A DNA stretch of 64,000 bases from Hymenobacter cheonanensis (GTDB taxonomy: Bacteria > Bacteroidota > Bacteroidia > Cytophagales > Hymenobacteraceae). The notes under the pieces were generated by a model, which worked only from the letters and a program-made list of their open reading frames with translations, had not been told where the DNA came from and did not search any database. The position numbers were made by a program, and so were the translations under genes. Of the stretch, positions 43,079 to 50,909 are shown in pieces (the first letter of the stretch is position 1; each line of letters opens with the position of its first letter). Location: positions 57,607 to 121,606 of the forward strand of contig NZ_JAUQSW010000014.1 in NCBI RefSeq assembly GCF_030581075.1, written 5' to 3'.

Positions 43079-43831
43079 TCAGGGTGCCGGGCTAGGCCCG
43101 GGAAGCGCCGCAACGGGCGTAGCAAATACCAGCCAGTTGGACTGCCGGGCCGTTTGCGTGCGCCGGGCCCCCAGCTTTACGACCTCATTGCCCGCCTTGT
43201 ACCAGCCCTCGTCCCAATCGCCCATGTCGAGGTACAGCGCATTTTGGGCCCCTAGCTCGCGCAGGTCCTCGGCAAACTGGCTCATTGTGAGGTTATCAGC
43301 CGCACTTTCCGCTACTGCAAACCGATGGGCGGCAAATTCGACCAGGGCCCGGCGCTGAAACGCATTGCCGGGCCCAAAGCGCTGGGGCTTACCGTTTAAA
43401 ACCAGCAATTCCTGGAGCAGCAGGGTGCCGTGCCGGCGGCGCACGCCGGCGAGCTGCGCGCCAAGCTGCGCCGGCCCCGCCGGGAGCCGGCCAATTGTGA
43501 GTGTATCGCCCACGCTTTGCAGCACGCCATCCAGGAAGGGAATGATTGGCTTGGTTTGCCGCACGCGGCCTTGGTCTACCAGCAGGTCGAGCGGCTGGTC
43601 GTTCTCCAGGTTGGTGTATGCCGCCGCCACGCTCAGCTGATACGCGCTGTCTGCGGCCGGCGGGCGGCTGGTTACCACCCGAACGGCGAGCTTCTGAGGA
43701 TGGAAAATTGAATAGCGGTGGCCGCTGGCGGTTTGCCGCTCTTCTACCCGCACCTGCCGGGTGGTGGGTTGCCGGCATGCGAAGAACCCAGCCAGCAAAC
43801 AAAGTGAAATTCTGATTTTTAAGCTGCTCAT
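43079..43831 (-). CDS. Secreted or lipoprotein, phosphodiester-glycosidase-like (NAGPA/DUF2233) candidate
   Basis: A 250-residue protein with an N-terminal signal (LKIRISLCLLAGFFAC), probably lipidated at the Cys. The C-terminal part resembles the phosphodiester glycosidase fold: LLLQELLVLNGKPQRFGPG, FAVAESAADNLTMSQFAEDL and LGAQNALYLDMGDWDEGWY, where the LxxxxALYLDxG pattern is the best match. The canonical GGxF and NGRP motifs are not obvious, so the assignment is tentative. It stands alone on the minus strand. Confidence 0.5.
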   Translation of the reverse strand: MSSLKIRISLCLLAGFFACRQPTTRQVRVEERQTASGHRYSIFHPQKLAVRVVTSRPPAADSAYQLSVAAAYTNLENDQPLDLLVDQGRVRQTKPIIPFLDGVLQSVGDTLTIGRLPAGPAQLGAQLAGVRRRHGTLLLQELLVLNGKPQRFGPGNAFQRRALVEFAAHRFAVAESAADNLTMSQFAEDLRELGAQNALYLDMGDWDEGWYKAGNEVVKLGARRTQTARQSNWLVFATPVAALPGPSPAP

Positions 43832-44235
43832 ATAAACTAGTGTAATGGCCCGGCACGCTCATGCGGGATAATACGGTGACAGCCGCGCTGGCCTCCGGCA
43901 TTTTTCCGGCGAAGATTTGCCGCAGCAAAACGCGGATTTTGCCACTGGCCGCCGCCACAAACAAGCTGGCTATCTGTTGATTATAGCTGGCATGCCGGGC
44001 CGCGTTACTTCCGGCGCTTACCCGCTTGCCTACCTGAGCCCGAGCGGCCGTAGCCCGGGGCAACAGGCATTTGCAGGCTGCGGTGGCAGCTGTTTTATGG
44101 GCGGCGAATATAATGCCGGCCTTGGCCGGGCACTTCTGCAACTTGCTTGTTATAACTTGCGTTCGAACTAATGAGTGAGTACTTACACACCCGGCAACAA
44201 GCCACCTACCCCACGCCAAAAATGCACCGACCACC
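43832..44235. other. Intergenic region without a supported gene
   Basis: About 400 bases between divergent genes. Several short open frames are present, none convincing; no tRNA, hairpin terminator or repeat is evident. Confidence 0.4.
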
Positions 44236-44475
44236 ATGGAAACCATCCTCAAAGCTCTCGCTCAACACTGGCACCTGAGTGCCTCCCAGTACTGGCAGCT
44301 GCGCTTGCTACTAGCCATTTCTCTGGTGCCTTTCCTGGCTCTTATCTACGTGGTGCTGTTTGACAAGCGCACTCGTTTTTGGGGGAAGCTGCGCAATATG
44401 AATCTAAAAAGCCCGCATCCGACCCGGCTTTTTGCTAGCAGCTACCCCCCTAAAGCTGGCAGTGCCCGCGCCTAA
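44236..44475 (+). CDS. Small single-pass membrane protein
   Basis: A 79-residue protein. One hydrophobic helix (LRLLLAISLVPFLALIYVVL) is followed by a basic stretch (FDKRTRFWGKLRN), giving a cytoplasmic C-terminus by the positive-inside rule. No family recognised. An ATG at the head of a normal frame and native codon use support it moderately. Confidence 0.5.
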   Translation: METILKALAQHWHLSASQYWQLRLLLAISLVPFLALIYVVLFDKRTRFWGKLRNMNLKSPHPTRLFASSYPPKAGSARA

Positions 44476-44602
44476 AACGTGGGGTTGCTCTGGCACTAGC
44501 CTGCCGGCCCCGGCGCTGGTGCCTGGGGCAGACAGCTGCTCTTGCCCGGTGCTGGCTGCTTTAAGCGCCTAGCGAGGTCGCATCGCATTTATATCTTCGG
44601 CC

Positions 44603-45034
44603 GTGCCCTTAGCTCGCCCTACCGACCCCCTGCGCAAGAATGATGTGCTTGCCTCCAACCTGTTGTTTGTTACCCTGGCGCTGTGGCTGGGCGAGCAGCT
44701 CGTCAATGTGGGGCTGCGCTATTGGCTTCTACCCTCCGAACCCACGCCGCTCTGGCCGGGCGCCGGCATCTGGCTGCTGCTGGCAACGCTGCTGAAAGCC
44801 GCTTTCTACCTGGCTATTCGCCGGGGCATGTTTCGGGCAAAGGTAGTGGTGCTGCTTGTGTGTGCCTACCTGGCCTATGCCGATACCCACCCCCACCACG
44901 GGTATTTCGCTGGCGTTTACCTTGCTGACTTCTGGGGCTACTCGCTGCTGGTGCTGTTTAAGAACCTGCTGGTGCTAGCGGCCCTGGTGCTGATGTTCAG
45001 GAAGCCGCCGGTGGTAGCTTCCAGCAGCACCTGA
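44603..45034 (+). CDS. Four-helix integral membrane protein, unknown
   Basis: A 143-residue protein with about four hydrophobic helices (NLLFVTLALWLGEQLVNVGL, GAGIWLLLATLLKAAFYLAI, KVVVLLVCAYLAYADT, LLVLFKNLLVLAALVLMF). The start is a GTG at 44603; no better downstream Met precedes helix 1. It lies upstream of tRNA-Ala. No family recognised. Confidence 0.6.
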   Translation: MPLARPTDPLRKNDVLASNLLFVTLALWLGEQLVNVGLRYWLLPSEPTPLWPGAGIWLLLATLLKAAFYLAIRRGMFRAKVVVLLVCAYLAYADTHPHHGYFAGVYLADFWGYSLLVLFKNLLVLAALVLMFRKPPVVASSST

Positions 45035-45199
45035 TGCCTGGCACCGCTGCCTGGGCCGGTGGTTGCGCGGCTCGCTCGCTGGGTATTGCCGGCGCCCCGG
45101 CCTCCGCATTTGCCTCCGGCCGGTAGCCTCGGGCGCGGGTCGGGGGTACGCCGGTCAGGTTATTTGTTTTTTGCTAGCTGTTTCAAGCCAACCGGGTCA

Positions 45200-45207
45200 T
45201 ATATTTG
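45200..45207 (+). promoter_or_regulatory. TATATTTG -7 box for tRNA-Ala
   Basis: A TAnnTTTG match ends 7 bases before the tRNA 5' end, so transcription would start almost at the mature end. TTG triplets in the T-rich stretch 45163-45173 are farther away than the usual 19-21 bases. Confidence 0.5.
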
Positions 45208-45214
45208 AGCACCT

Positions 45215-45288
45215 GGGGGATTAGCTCAGCTGGCTAGAGCGATTGCTCCGCAAGCAATAGGTCGTCGGTTCGACTCCGACATTCTCCA
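45215..45288 (+). tRNA. tRNA-Ala (CGC anticodon, atypical C33)
   Basis: 74-nt cloverleaf: acceptor GGGGGAT/ATTCTCC with the alanine identity pair G3-U70, D-arm GCTC..GAGC, anticodon stem ATTGC/GCAAT, T-arm GTCGG-TTCGACT-CCGAC. The anticodon loop is TCCGCAA, which places CGC at 34-36 and C rather than the near-universal U at position 33. CCA is not encoded. Confidence 0.88.
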
Positions 45289-45289
45289 C

Positions 45290-45325
45290 TAAAAGCCCTG
45301 CTGGTGAGTGCCAGTGGGGCTTTTT
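45290..45325 (+). terminator. Terminator after tRNA-Ala
   Basis: AAAAGCCCTGCTGG-TGAGTG-CCAGTGGGGCTTTTT forms a hairpin (with G-T pairs) followed by a T run, directly after the tRNA 3' end. Confidence 0.8.
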
Positions 45326-45453
45326 CGTATAAAATGCCTGTTTGCGCACGTTCACGGAGCACTTACGCCTGGCACCGAGCCGGCCCGGCACCGGAAACCA
45401 CTAAGCTCAACGGGCCACGCAGTAGAAAAGCCCCTCTGCCTGGCGCAGCATTT

Positions 45454-45466
45454 TTTTAGTGGAGAA
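45454..45466 (-). other. Candidate att core beside integrase remnant
   Basis: Minus-strand TTCTCCACTAAAA is a 13/13 match to the tRNA-Ala 3' end at 45282-45294, in inverted orientation, and differs by one base from 49345-49357. It lies just 3' of a truncated integrase gene, the usual place for an attachment site. Confidence 0.55.
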
Positions 45467-45487
45467 AGAGGCATCGCAATAGCCGTA

Positions 45488-45592
45488 AGGCACGGGGCGC
45501 CTCCTGCCTACGCCGACCGAGAGAAAAACAGGGTGGTGGCCACCGACGGCAGCTCTACTGTGCGGGTAGTAGCAAATCTGGGGCTTGGGCAT
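45488..45592 (-). pseudogene. Tyrosine integrase N-terminal remnant
   Basis: MPKPQICYYPHSRAAVGGHH...VFLSVGVGRRRPV parallels the first residues of the intact integrase at 50800 (MPEPKIRFFLHSVAAATGHR...IYLSVGIGEKRPV). The homology then stops, and the DNA continues directly into sequence resembling the region beyond the intact integrase's 3' end (45453-45492 versus 49344-49384). This looks like an internal deletion of about 1.3 kb. Confidence 0.75.
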
Positions 45593-45649
45593 GGAGCAAG
45601 GCGATTGAGCCTCCCAACTTAGCACCGGGCGCTAATAGCGTCAGCAAGC

Positions 45650-46072
45650 TCAGGCAATCAGCTTTTCATCTCGGACGCTAGCCAGCCAATGGGTTGCATC
45701 TTCAAGGCTTTGAAAGATTTGCAGCTCAAAAGGCAAGGGAGTATGATGCTGACGAGTGAAGATATCATGGTGCTGGTCGGCCTGCACAACATGCGCAACA
45801 TGGCGCAGCCCTAGCCGCTCGGCCTGGGGCACCCACACGTGCATCAGCCACTCCAGGCTCTCGAACCAGGGGCCTATAAGCCGGGAGTTGTCGTTGAGCA
45901 GGTAGGCACAGGAATGCTGCGCGGCATGTTGCAGATAGGCTTCGGCGCCCCGCATGGCTTCTACCTGGTCGACATACCCCCGCCACTCGGCCTTGAGCCA
46001 GCATTCGGTTTCATCGTAGGACAGGGCGCAGGAACTGTGGTCGCGCGGGTCGGTGCTCAGGTTTAACAGCAT
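45650..46072 (-). CDS. SpoIIAA/STAS-like hypothetical protein (paralog 2)
   Basis: A 140-residue protein paralogous to 42430-42870: shared DHSSC, LLNDNS, GPWFESLEWL, VWVPQAERLGLRHVAHVVQAD and FELQIFQS. The fold order suits the SpoIIAA-like/STAS type. It begins 26 bp after the BLUF gene on the same strand, so it may be a downstream partner of that photoreceptor; this is inference from adjacency. No catalytic motif is seen. Confidence 0.75.
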   Translation of the reverse strand: MLLNLSTDPRDHSSCALSYDETECWLKAEWRGYVDQVEAMRGAEAYLQHAAQHSCAYLLNDNSRLIGPWFESLEWLMHVWVPQAERLGLRHVAHVVQADQHHDIFTRQHHTPLPFELQIFQSLEDATHWLASVRDEKLIA

Positions 46073-46098
46073 GAATACGTATTGTCAATAGCCCCTTC

Positions 46099-46686
46099 TC
46101 ACTTTCCCGCCGCAGATGGGCACGTATCGCTAAAGCCTTGGAGCGTAGTGGCTAGCTGGGGCTCGGCCACCGGAATCTGGCGCAGCAGCAAGCGGTGGTG
46201 GTGGGCCTCCAAAAAAGTAATGAGCCAGTAGAACTCGTGGGTGTGCTGCTTGGTAAAGGCCATGCGCCAGTCGGCAAACCGGCGCGCCGGCCCTACCCCG
46301 CGGCTGAGCACGTGCACCTGGTGGTGGCGGCGGTCGCGCGCGATGCGGGCAAAGAGGCTTTCGACGGCGGTCGCCTCGCCTTCCAGCACCTGCACGAAGT
46401 GCCCGTTGCCGTAGCAGAGCAACCCCGTGATGCTATACCGGGCATTCCAGGCCAGCGAGTGCTCCAGCAAATCGGCCAGCTGTTCCTCCCCAAAGGCCCG
46501 CACGGCCTGGCTGCAGTACAGCAGGTGGTACACTCCTGGCTCCTGGCAGGGCACTGGCTGCTCGGGCAGCTGCTGCACGTAGGCCGTCAACTGCTCCGTT
46601 GCTCTTTGCACCGGGGCCGTGGCCAAGGCGATAGCCCACTCAAGGGCGCGCTGCTGACGCGCCAAATCAGGAGCCAAGTCGTTCAT
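46099..46686 (-). CDS. BLUF-domain blue-light photoreceptor
   Basis: A 195-residue protein. The BLUF domain spans roughly residues 52-146 and keeps the flavin-switch residues: Tyr57 in YHLLYCSQ, Asn81 in LAWNARYSITGLL, Gln99 in GHFVQVLEGE, and the Trp/Met pair in FADWRMAF. It binds FAD and signals by hydrogen-bond rearrangement on blue light. Unlike short BLUF proteins that start at the domain, this has a 50-residue Gln/Ala-rich helical N-terminal extension. No enzymatic output domain is present; the SpoIIAA-like protein encoded next in the operon is a plausible partner. Confidence 0.9.
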   Translation of the reverse strand: MNDLAPDLARQQRALEWAIALATAPVQRATEQLTAYVQQLPEQPVPCQEPGVYHLLYCSQAVRAFGEEQLADLLEHSLAWNARYSITGLLCYGNGHFVQVLEGEATAVESLFARIARDRRHHQVHVLSRGVGPARRFADWRMAFTKQHTHEFYWLITFLEAHHHRLLLRQIPVAEPQLATTLQGFSDTCPSAAGK

Positions 46687-46943
46687 GGTGTCTCATACGG
46701 CCCAGGGTATAGCCGGCGTTGCCCCTGCGTGCAGAATCCGTATTTATACCCATGCTTTTGCCCCGGCCCTAGGTAGTACCCGCACCACAGACGCCAGCCG
46801 AGACTCGGCACGGAGCGGGGCTTCGCCCCTACTCGCGGGGCCTGCACGGCAGGCAGCGGTGGCTATATAATTTCAGTGCTGCTACTGAGGCGCACCGCAG
46901 CTAAAGTAGCTACGTTTACAGCTCCCTAACCCACCCCAAGATT

Positions 46944-47300
46944 ATGGCAGCCAACCCCCAACAAGCGCAGGTCGCTGGTGCGACCAAAAGGGTAGTCAAG
47001 GTAACTAAGGTGACCCTGACCATCCTCAAAACTCAGCCCCCCAAGCTAGCAATAAAAGCCACTGGCATGGCCCCTGCGGGCGCTACTCATGCCACGCTGA
47101 CGCCGTATATCTACGTACATTTTCCCTTGGATGGCATCTAGGACTTTGCTTTTACCGCGCAGGGGCCGGATACCGACGTATTGGAGGAAATCACTGCCGA
47201 GTACACCTGGCCACATTACCCACCGCAGCTGACTGGCGTAAGCATCCACGCAGAAAACAGTAAAGTCGTCGAAAAGCTTACCCACGATAAGCCTAACTAA
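46944..47300 (+). pseudogene. 118-codon ORF interrupted by one in-frame TAG
   Basis: Translation from ATG 46944 gives a 65-residue product ending YIYVHFPLDGI, then TAG at 47139-47141. The same frame continues cleanly as DFAFTAQGPDTDVLEEITAE ... VVEKLTHDKPN to a TAA at 47298. The composition and apparent beta-strand character run smoothly across the stop, so a Gln CAG to TAG change is likely. Family unknown. It could be a pseudogene, a sequencing error or, less likely, recoding. Confidence 0.6.
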
Positions 47301-47376
47301 GCCAGCGTGCTTTCCCACCACCCGCGCCGGCGGCCTGTTGCCTGCCTGCGTGCCGGGGGTAGCGGGGCTTTAGCGC

Positions 47377-47701
47377 CTACCCGCGCAGCTTGCGCGCGTG
47401 GTGCGCTACCATAAGCCGCCCCGCCAACAGCAGCAGGTGGGCCAGAAAAAGCGCGGGCGGCCAGTGGCCCCACCGGGCCTTGTAGTGCGGCCCACACATT
47501 ATCCAGGCCCAGAGCCAGAGTGGCAACAGCACGCCGTGTTCCACTAGGCGCCCCGTGGGCGGCTGGTGCTACGCGCGCCAGCCCCGTCAGCAGCACAAGG
47601 ACGGCTAGCCCCTCCACCACGAACAGCACCAGCCCCGACAGGCCGGCAGCGGGAGCCAAGGGCGGCAAGTGATGCAGGCTTGAGGCTGAGGCATCACACA
47701 T
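47377..47701 (-). pseudogene. Membrane protein gene with a single frameshift
   Basis: The first frame from 47701 gives a hydrophobic start (GLSGLVLFVVEGLAVLVLLT) then turns into low-complexity sequence. Shifting one base near 47560 yields TGRLVEHGVLLPLWLWAWIM and HWPPALFLAHLLLLAGRLMV, an obvious pair of membrane helices, ending at the stop 47377-47379. Together they form a plausible small multi-helix membrane protein of about 105 residues. Family not recognised. Confidence 0.7.
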
Positions 47702-47717
47702 AGGGGGAAGATAGACG

Positions 47718-47742
47718 AAGCCCCGTGGTGAGCGGGGCTTTT
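47718..47742. terminator. GC hairpin with T4, duplicated at 52036
   Basis: GCCCCG-TGGTGAG-CGGGGC flanked by GGGGGAAGATAG on one side and TTTT on the other. The same 40-nt block recurs at 52022-52062, each time just after the end of a minus-strand gene. Confidence 0.7.
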
Positions 47743-47746
47743 CACA

Positions 47747-48013
47747 TTATTCGATTGGCGTAGCGCTGGAGATGCCCATCGCCACGCTAGCTACCTCGCC
47801 CGGCGCGGCAGTCTTGAGCTTGAAAAGCGGCGAGCCGTGCGGGCTCAGCACCTCACACGCGGGATACTGCTGCGTGCCGATTTCGGTCTGCGCTTTCGAG
47901 TACCACGCTACCAAGAACACCGGGTTTTTACAAGTAGCCAAGCTGGCCTTGCTCACAATGTCACCTGCCGGCACGCGCGCCCGGCGCGCCCGCCCTGACC
48001 GCTCGACTCGCAT
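47747..48013 (-). CDS. Hypothetical 88-residue protein
   Basis: Begins with a basic stretch (VERSGRARRARVPAGDIVSK) and continues as IVSKASLATCKNPVFLVAWY and ACEVLSPHGSPLFKLKTAAP, which look like beta-strands. No family recognised. A terminator hairpin directly follows the stop, supporting the gene end; the start is less sure, and a truncated gene is possible. Confidence 0.4.
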   Translation of the reverse strand: MRVERSGRARRARVPAGDIVSKASLATCKNPVFLVAWYSKAQTEIGTQQYPACEVLSPHGSPLFKLKTAAPGEVASVAMGISSATPIE

Positions 48014-48239
48014 ACTTATAAGGGAGCAGGAATGGGCGTGGCGGCCGTAGCCTGCCTGAGGCTGTTCCTATTTTCATTAAAAACCTACAGCCCTCACTAA
48101 CAGCACAATGACCTGGTTGCAAAACGATGCATTTGGGTGAGAAAATCTGAAAAGCAGGTATGAAAAGAACCTGAATACTTGTACTTTTTGGCTGTCTACT
48201 AGGGTAGTAGATAATCACTCACTTCTTACCTCCTTTTCC

Positions 48240-49102
48240 ATGAAACCGAAATTTGTACGTTTCAGTGTGCTCATAGCTGCCCTAGCGGCAGCGCCCGCCG
48301 CCTTTGCTCAAACAGGCGCAACTTATGTCGCAGGTTCGTTCGGCTCTTCTTATGGGCTTTCGCCAGGTAATTACTACAGCTAGTACTGTTCCCAGCAGCG
48401 GGGATTATCAACTGTGGATTTATCCAGAAACTGCTGCCGCTGACCACACTCATTATGACGTCTATGTTAACGATGTGTCATTTGACCCGGCAGGCTGTTT
48501 TACGCGGAATGTATTTTACCAAAATATCAGCTCCATTCCGCTAGTAACTAAAACGCAAAACGCAGGGGACAATCTCTGCCGGCCAAGCAGTTACCACCCT
48601 GCGCTCCAATGGACCAGCTTTGGTACTCAACAGCCAAAGCATCACGCTGGTATCTGGCCAGCAGATAAGCTTACAAGAAGGCTTTAGTATGGAGCAAGGG
48701 GCTACTTTCGAAGCTGTACTAGGTGGCAACTCGTGCGCCGTTGCCCGCACTAGCCAAGGCAACTCCGGGTGGACATATACCCCCACTACCGATGCAACGC
48801 CTTCTACTGATTCCACCGCTACGCCATCTACCCAGCAGGTAGCCAGGCAAGACCAAAGCGCCAGCACGGTTTGCCCTACTCCTACGAGTGACCAGCTAAC
48901 CAGCACGGCAGCGCCTGATAAGGACGATGGCAGCCCCCAACAAGCCGTCATCGTTAACAGCTACGGCGTAGAAGTCAGACGTATCAGCTTACGCGGCGGG
49001 CGAGCGACAGCAACTGTCAAGGATTTGCCCCGAGGCATGTACTACCTGCTCACCCAGAGTAAAGACAAAGTGAATACGGTACGCTTCGCAATCGAGCGGT
49101 AA
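48240..49102 (+). pseudogene. Secreted Bacteroidota-type protein broken by two frameshifts
   Basis: Frame 1 from ATG 48240 gives a signal peptide (VLIAALAAAPAAFAQ) and stops in GLSPGNYYS. Frame 2 then carries GDYQLWIYPETAAADHTHYD and YVNDVSFDPAGCFTRNVFYQ. Frame 3 carries ISAGQAVTTLRSNGPALVLN, then VSGQQISLQEGFSMEQGATF, the motif common in Bacteroidota secreted proteins before T9SS-type ends, and finishes with a sorting-domain-like strand region (MYYLLTQSKDKVNTVRFAIE). The three pieces abut, so one ancestral gene with two indels is the best reading. Confidence 0.75.
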
Positions 49103-49125
49103 TGTTAGACGTTAGTATCTTATCT

Positions 49126-49157
49126 GAAAAGCCCCGGCTATAGGCCGGGGCTTTTTC
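49126..49157 (+). terminator. Intrinsic terminator after the secreted-protein pseudogene
   Basis: AAAAGCCCCGGC-TATA-GGCCGGGGCTTTTT, a strong hairpin with T run 23 bases after the stop at 49102. Confidence 0.9.
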
Positions 49158-49312
49158 TTTGCCCTATGACCTTCTATTTCTTCCGCCTGCTCTCGCCCGT
49201 CGTGCAGCACTACCAGGTGCTCAAGCCTAAGCCTTACTTGGGTAATTGGTCCCTATAAGCTGCTCACAGAAGACCCAAACACAGCCAGATAAAGGCGCTA
49301 CGCGCACCACAT

Positions 49313-49344
49313 TAAAAAACCCCCTCAGTGAGCTACTGAGGGGG
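49313..49344 (-). terminator. Intrinsic terminator abutting the att-like core
   Basis: CCCCCTCAG-TGAGCTA-CTGAGGGGG flanked by an A run and TTTT. Read on the minus strand it directly follows TTCTCCGCTAAAA, the arrangement of a tRNA 3' end plus its terminator (compare tRNA-Ala at 45282-45325). Confidence 0.8.
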
Positions 49345-49357
49345 TTTTAGCGGAGAA
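49345..49357 (-). other. Candidate attachment-site core of the prophage-like element
   Basis: Minus-strand TTCTCCGCTAAAA matches the tRNA-Ala 3' end motif TTCTCCACTAAAA at 12 of 13 positions. It lies 136 bases beyond the 3' end of the integrase gene and is followed by a terminator hairpin. Confidence 0.5.
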
Positions 49358-49492
49358 GGGGGTATCGGAATAGCTGCGGTGCACACGCGCCAATATGCGC
49401 CTACCGGACTGCACGCCGCTTCTCTACCAGTGGCGCGCACCGGCAGCTAGCGCGGGGTAAACCGCATTTCAGCGCACATACGCACATAGCTT

Positions 49493-50800
49493 TCAGGCCG
49501 TATGTGCGTCAGATTGGGGGGCTGCGCCGAGCTTCTGAAAGCCGTCGAGCACGGTGCGCTCGGTGGCCTCGCTTTCCAAGTGCACGTAGGTCATGGTGGA
49601 GGACAAGTTGCCGTGGCCCAGCAAATCGCGCATAGTGAGCGGGTCTACCTTCATCTTGGCCAGCAGCGCCCCGTAGGTGTGGCGGGCCGTGTGGGTAGAG
49701 GCGGCCTGCCACTTCGGGAGAATCGTTTCGTGCTTGACGGTGCCCTTGTAGCGCACCCGCACGTAGGGCGCGTCGATGCCGGCCGCGCGCAGCATCTGCT
49801 TGATAAGGTTGCCCGTTTGCTGGCGCGAGATGACGGGCAGCGCCTGCCCGGTGGGCCAGTGCTGGTACTTGTCGAGAATCTCCTGCAACAGGCCCACGAT
49901 GGGAATCTGCACGGCCGCGCGCGTCTTCTGCTGGTCGAGGGAAATGTGGTTGACCGAGGCGCCGGCCTTGATGTGGGGCCGCAGCAGGGCCACCGTATCG
50001 GAGTAGCGCAGCCCGCACAGGCAGCGGGCCACGAATACGTCCTTCTGGCGCATGAGGCTAGCCTGGCTGGCCGGGGGCTGCCAGGCGTGCAGGCGCTGCA
50101 CCTCCTCCCAGGTGAGGTAGCACTTCTTGGCCTCGTGGGCAAAGCCGTTCTTGATGAACTTGGTGGGCAAGCCGGCGTGGGCCACCAGGTTGCGCAGCAT
50201 GTTGAGGTGCTGATGAATCGTGTTGTTGAACAACGGCGTGTCGCGCACTAAGTAGGCGGTGTATCGCTTGGCCCACTGCTCATCTACAGCGGCCGGGGTT
50301 ACGTGGGGGTCGAAGCGCTCCATCCAGTCCACGTACTGCTTGCTGCGGTCGAGGTAGGCTTTGGCCAGGTGGGCGCCGTTGTCGGCCTGCCAGGCCGCCA
50401 GTACGGCCCGCATGGGCTGCTGGGCGAGGGGCAAGGAAGTGGGGCTAGCCGGCACCGGCGTTACCGGTGCCTTGGCTGGGCGCCCGGCCAGGGCCGTTAC
50501 GGCTGCCTTAAGCAGGGGGGCCAGGGCCGCGTTGCTGAGCTCGCCGGCATCTTCGAGGCGGCGGCAAGCCTTGGCCACGGCCAGGCGCAGCTCGTCGAGC
50601 TTCTCGTTGAGGGTGCGGTAGCCGTCGGCGCCCTTAAGCAGGTGCGGGGCCGTGGGGCTGAAGTAGGCGGGATGCGCCGCGTAGCCGGTAGCCTGGCGCA
50701 CGGGGCGCTTCTCTCCTATGCCAACGCTGAGGTAGATAACCCGGTGGCCGGTAGCGGCCGCGACGCTGTGCAGGAAGAAACGGATTTTGGGCTCGGGCAT
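49493..50800 (-). CDS. int: Tyrosine recombinase/integrase
   Basis: A 435-residue site-specific recombinase. An N-terminal arm-type domain (IRFFLHSVAAATGHRVIYLS) and SAM-like core-binding region precede the catalytic domain, which holds Arg265 (CLCGLRYSD), HxxR in HTARHTYG, His396 in LLGHGNLSST and the nucleophile Tyr405 in MTYVHLES. ATG 50800 is chosen over ATG 50833 because the truncated homolog at 45592 has the same start context. It transcribes toward the att-like core at 49345. The family covers both prophages and integrative elements. Confidence 0.93.
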   Translation of the reverse strand: MPEPKIRFFLHSVAAATGHRVIYLSVGIGEKRPVRQATGYAAHPAYFSPTAPHLLKGADGYRTLNEKLDELRLAVAKACRRLEDAGELSNAALAPLLKAAVTALAGRPAKAPVTPVPASPTSLPLAQQPMRAVLAAWQADNGAHLAKAYLDRSKQYVDWMERFDPHVTPAAVDEQWAKRYTAYLVRDTPLFNNTIHQHLNMLRNLVAHAGLPTKFIKNGFAHEAKKCYLTWEEVQRLHAWQPPASQASLMRQKDVFVARCLCGLRYSDTVALLRPHIKAGASVNHISLDQQKTRAAVQIPIVGLLQEILDKYQHWPTGQALPVISRQQTGNLIKQMLRAAGIDAPYVRVRYKGTVKHETILPKWQAASTHTARHTYGALLAKMKVDPLTMRDLLGHGNLSSTMTYVHLESEATERTVLDGFQKLGAAPQSDAHTA

Positions 50801-50909
50801 GGGGCTAGGCGGTTGGGCCTGCCAAGTTAGCACCAGGTGCTAGTAGTGTTAGCACGAAAAAGCCCCACCGCACGGGTGAGGCTTCTGCAAGCAAGAATGC
50901 CCGGCTAGC

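Larger units (their letters stand above)
45454..49344. mobile_element. Proposed remnant of an older integrated element
   Basis: Bounded by two att-like 13-mers in the same orientation (45454-45466 and 49345-49357). It contains an integrase remnant, accessory genes (SpoIIAA-like paralog, BLUF) and three genes broken by frameshift or nonsense. The boundaries are inferred from the repeats only. Confidence 0.4.

Noticed and set aside
43389..44252. 287-codon minus-strand frame overlapping the lipoprotein-like gene
   Set aside because: It overlaps the better-supported 43079-43831 gene in another frame and shows no domain; its length reflects GC-rich sequence.
46690..46943. Possible gene between the BLUF and the interrupted ORF
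   Set aside because: Only short GC-rich frames are present, with no start context or domain.
49166..49258. 30-codon frame MTFYFFRLLSPVVQHYQVLK
   Set aside because: Short, without a homologous partner or regulatory signal; possibly a remnant but not supportable.
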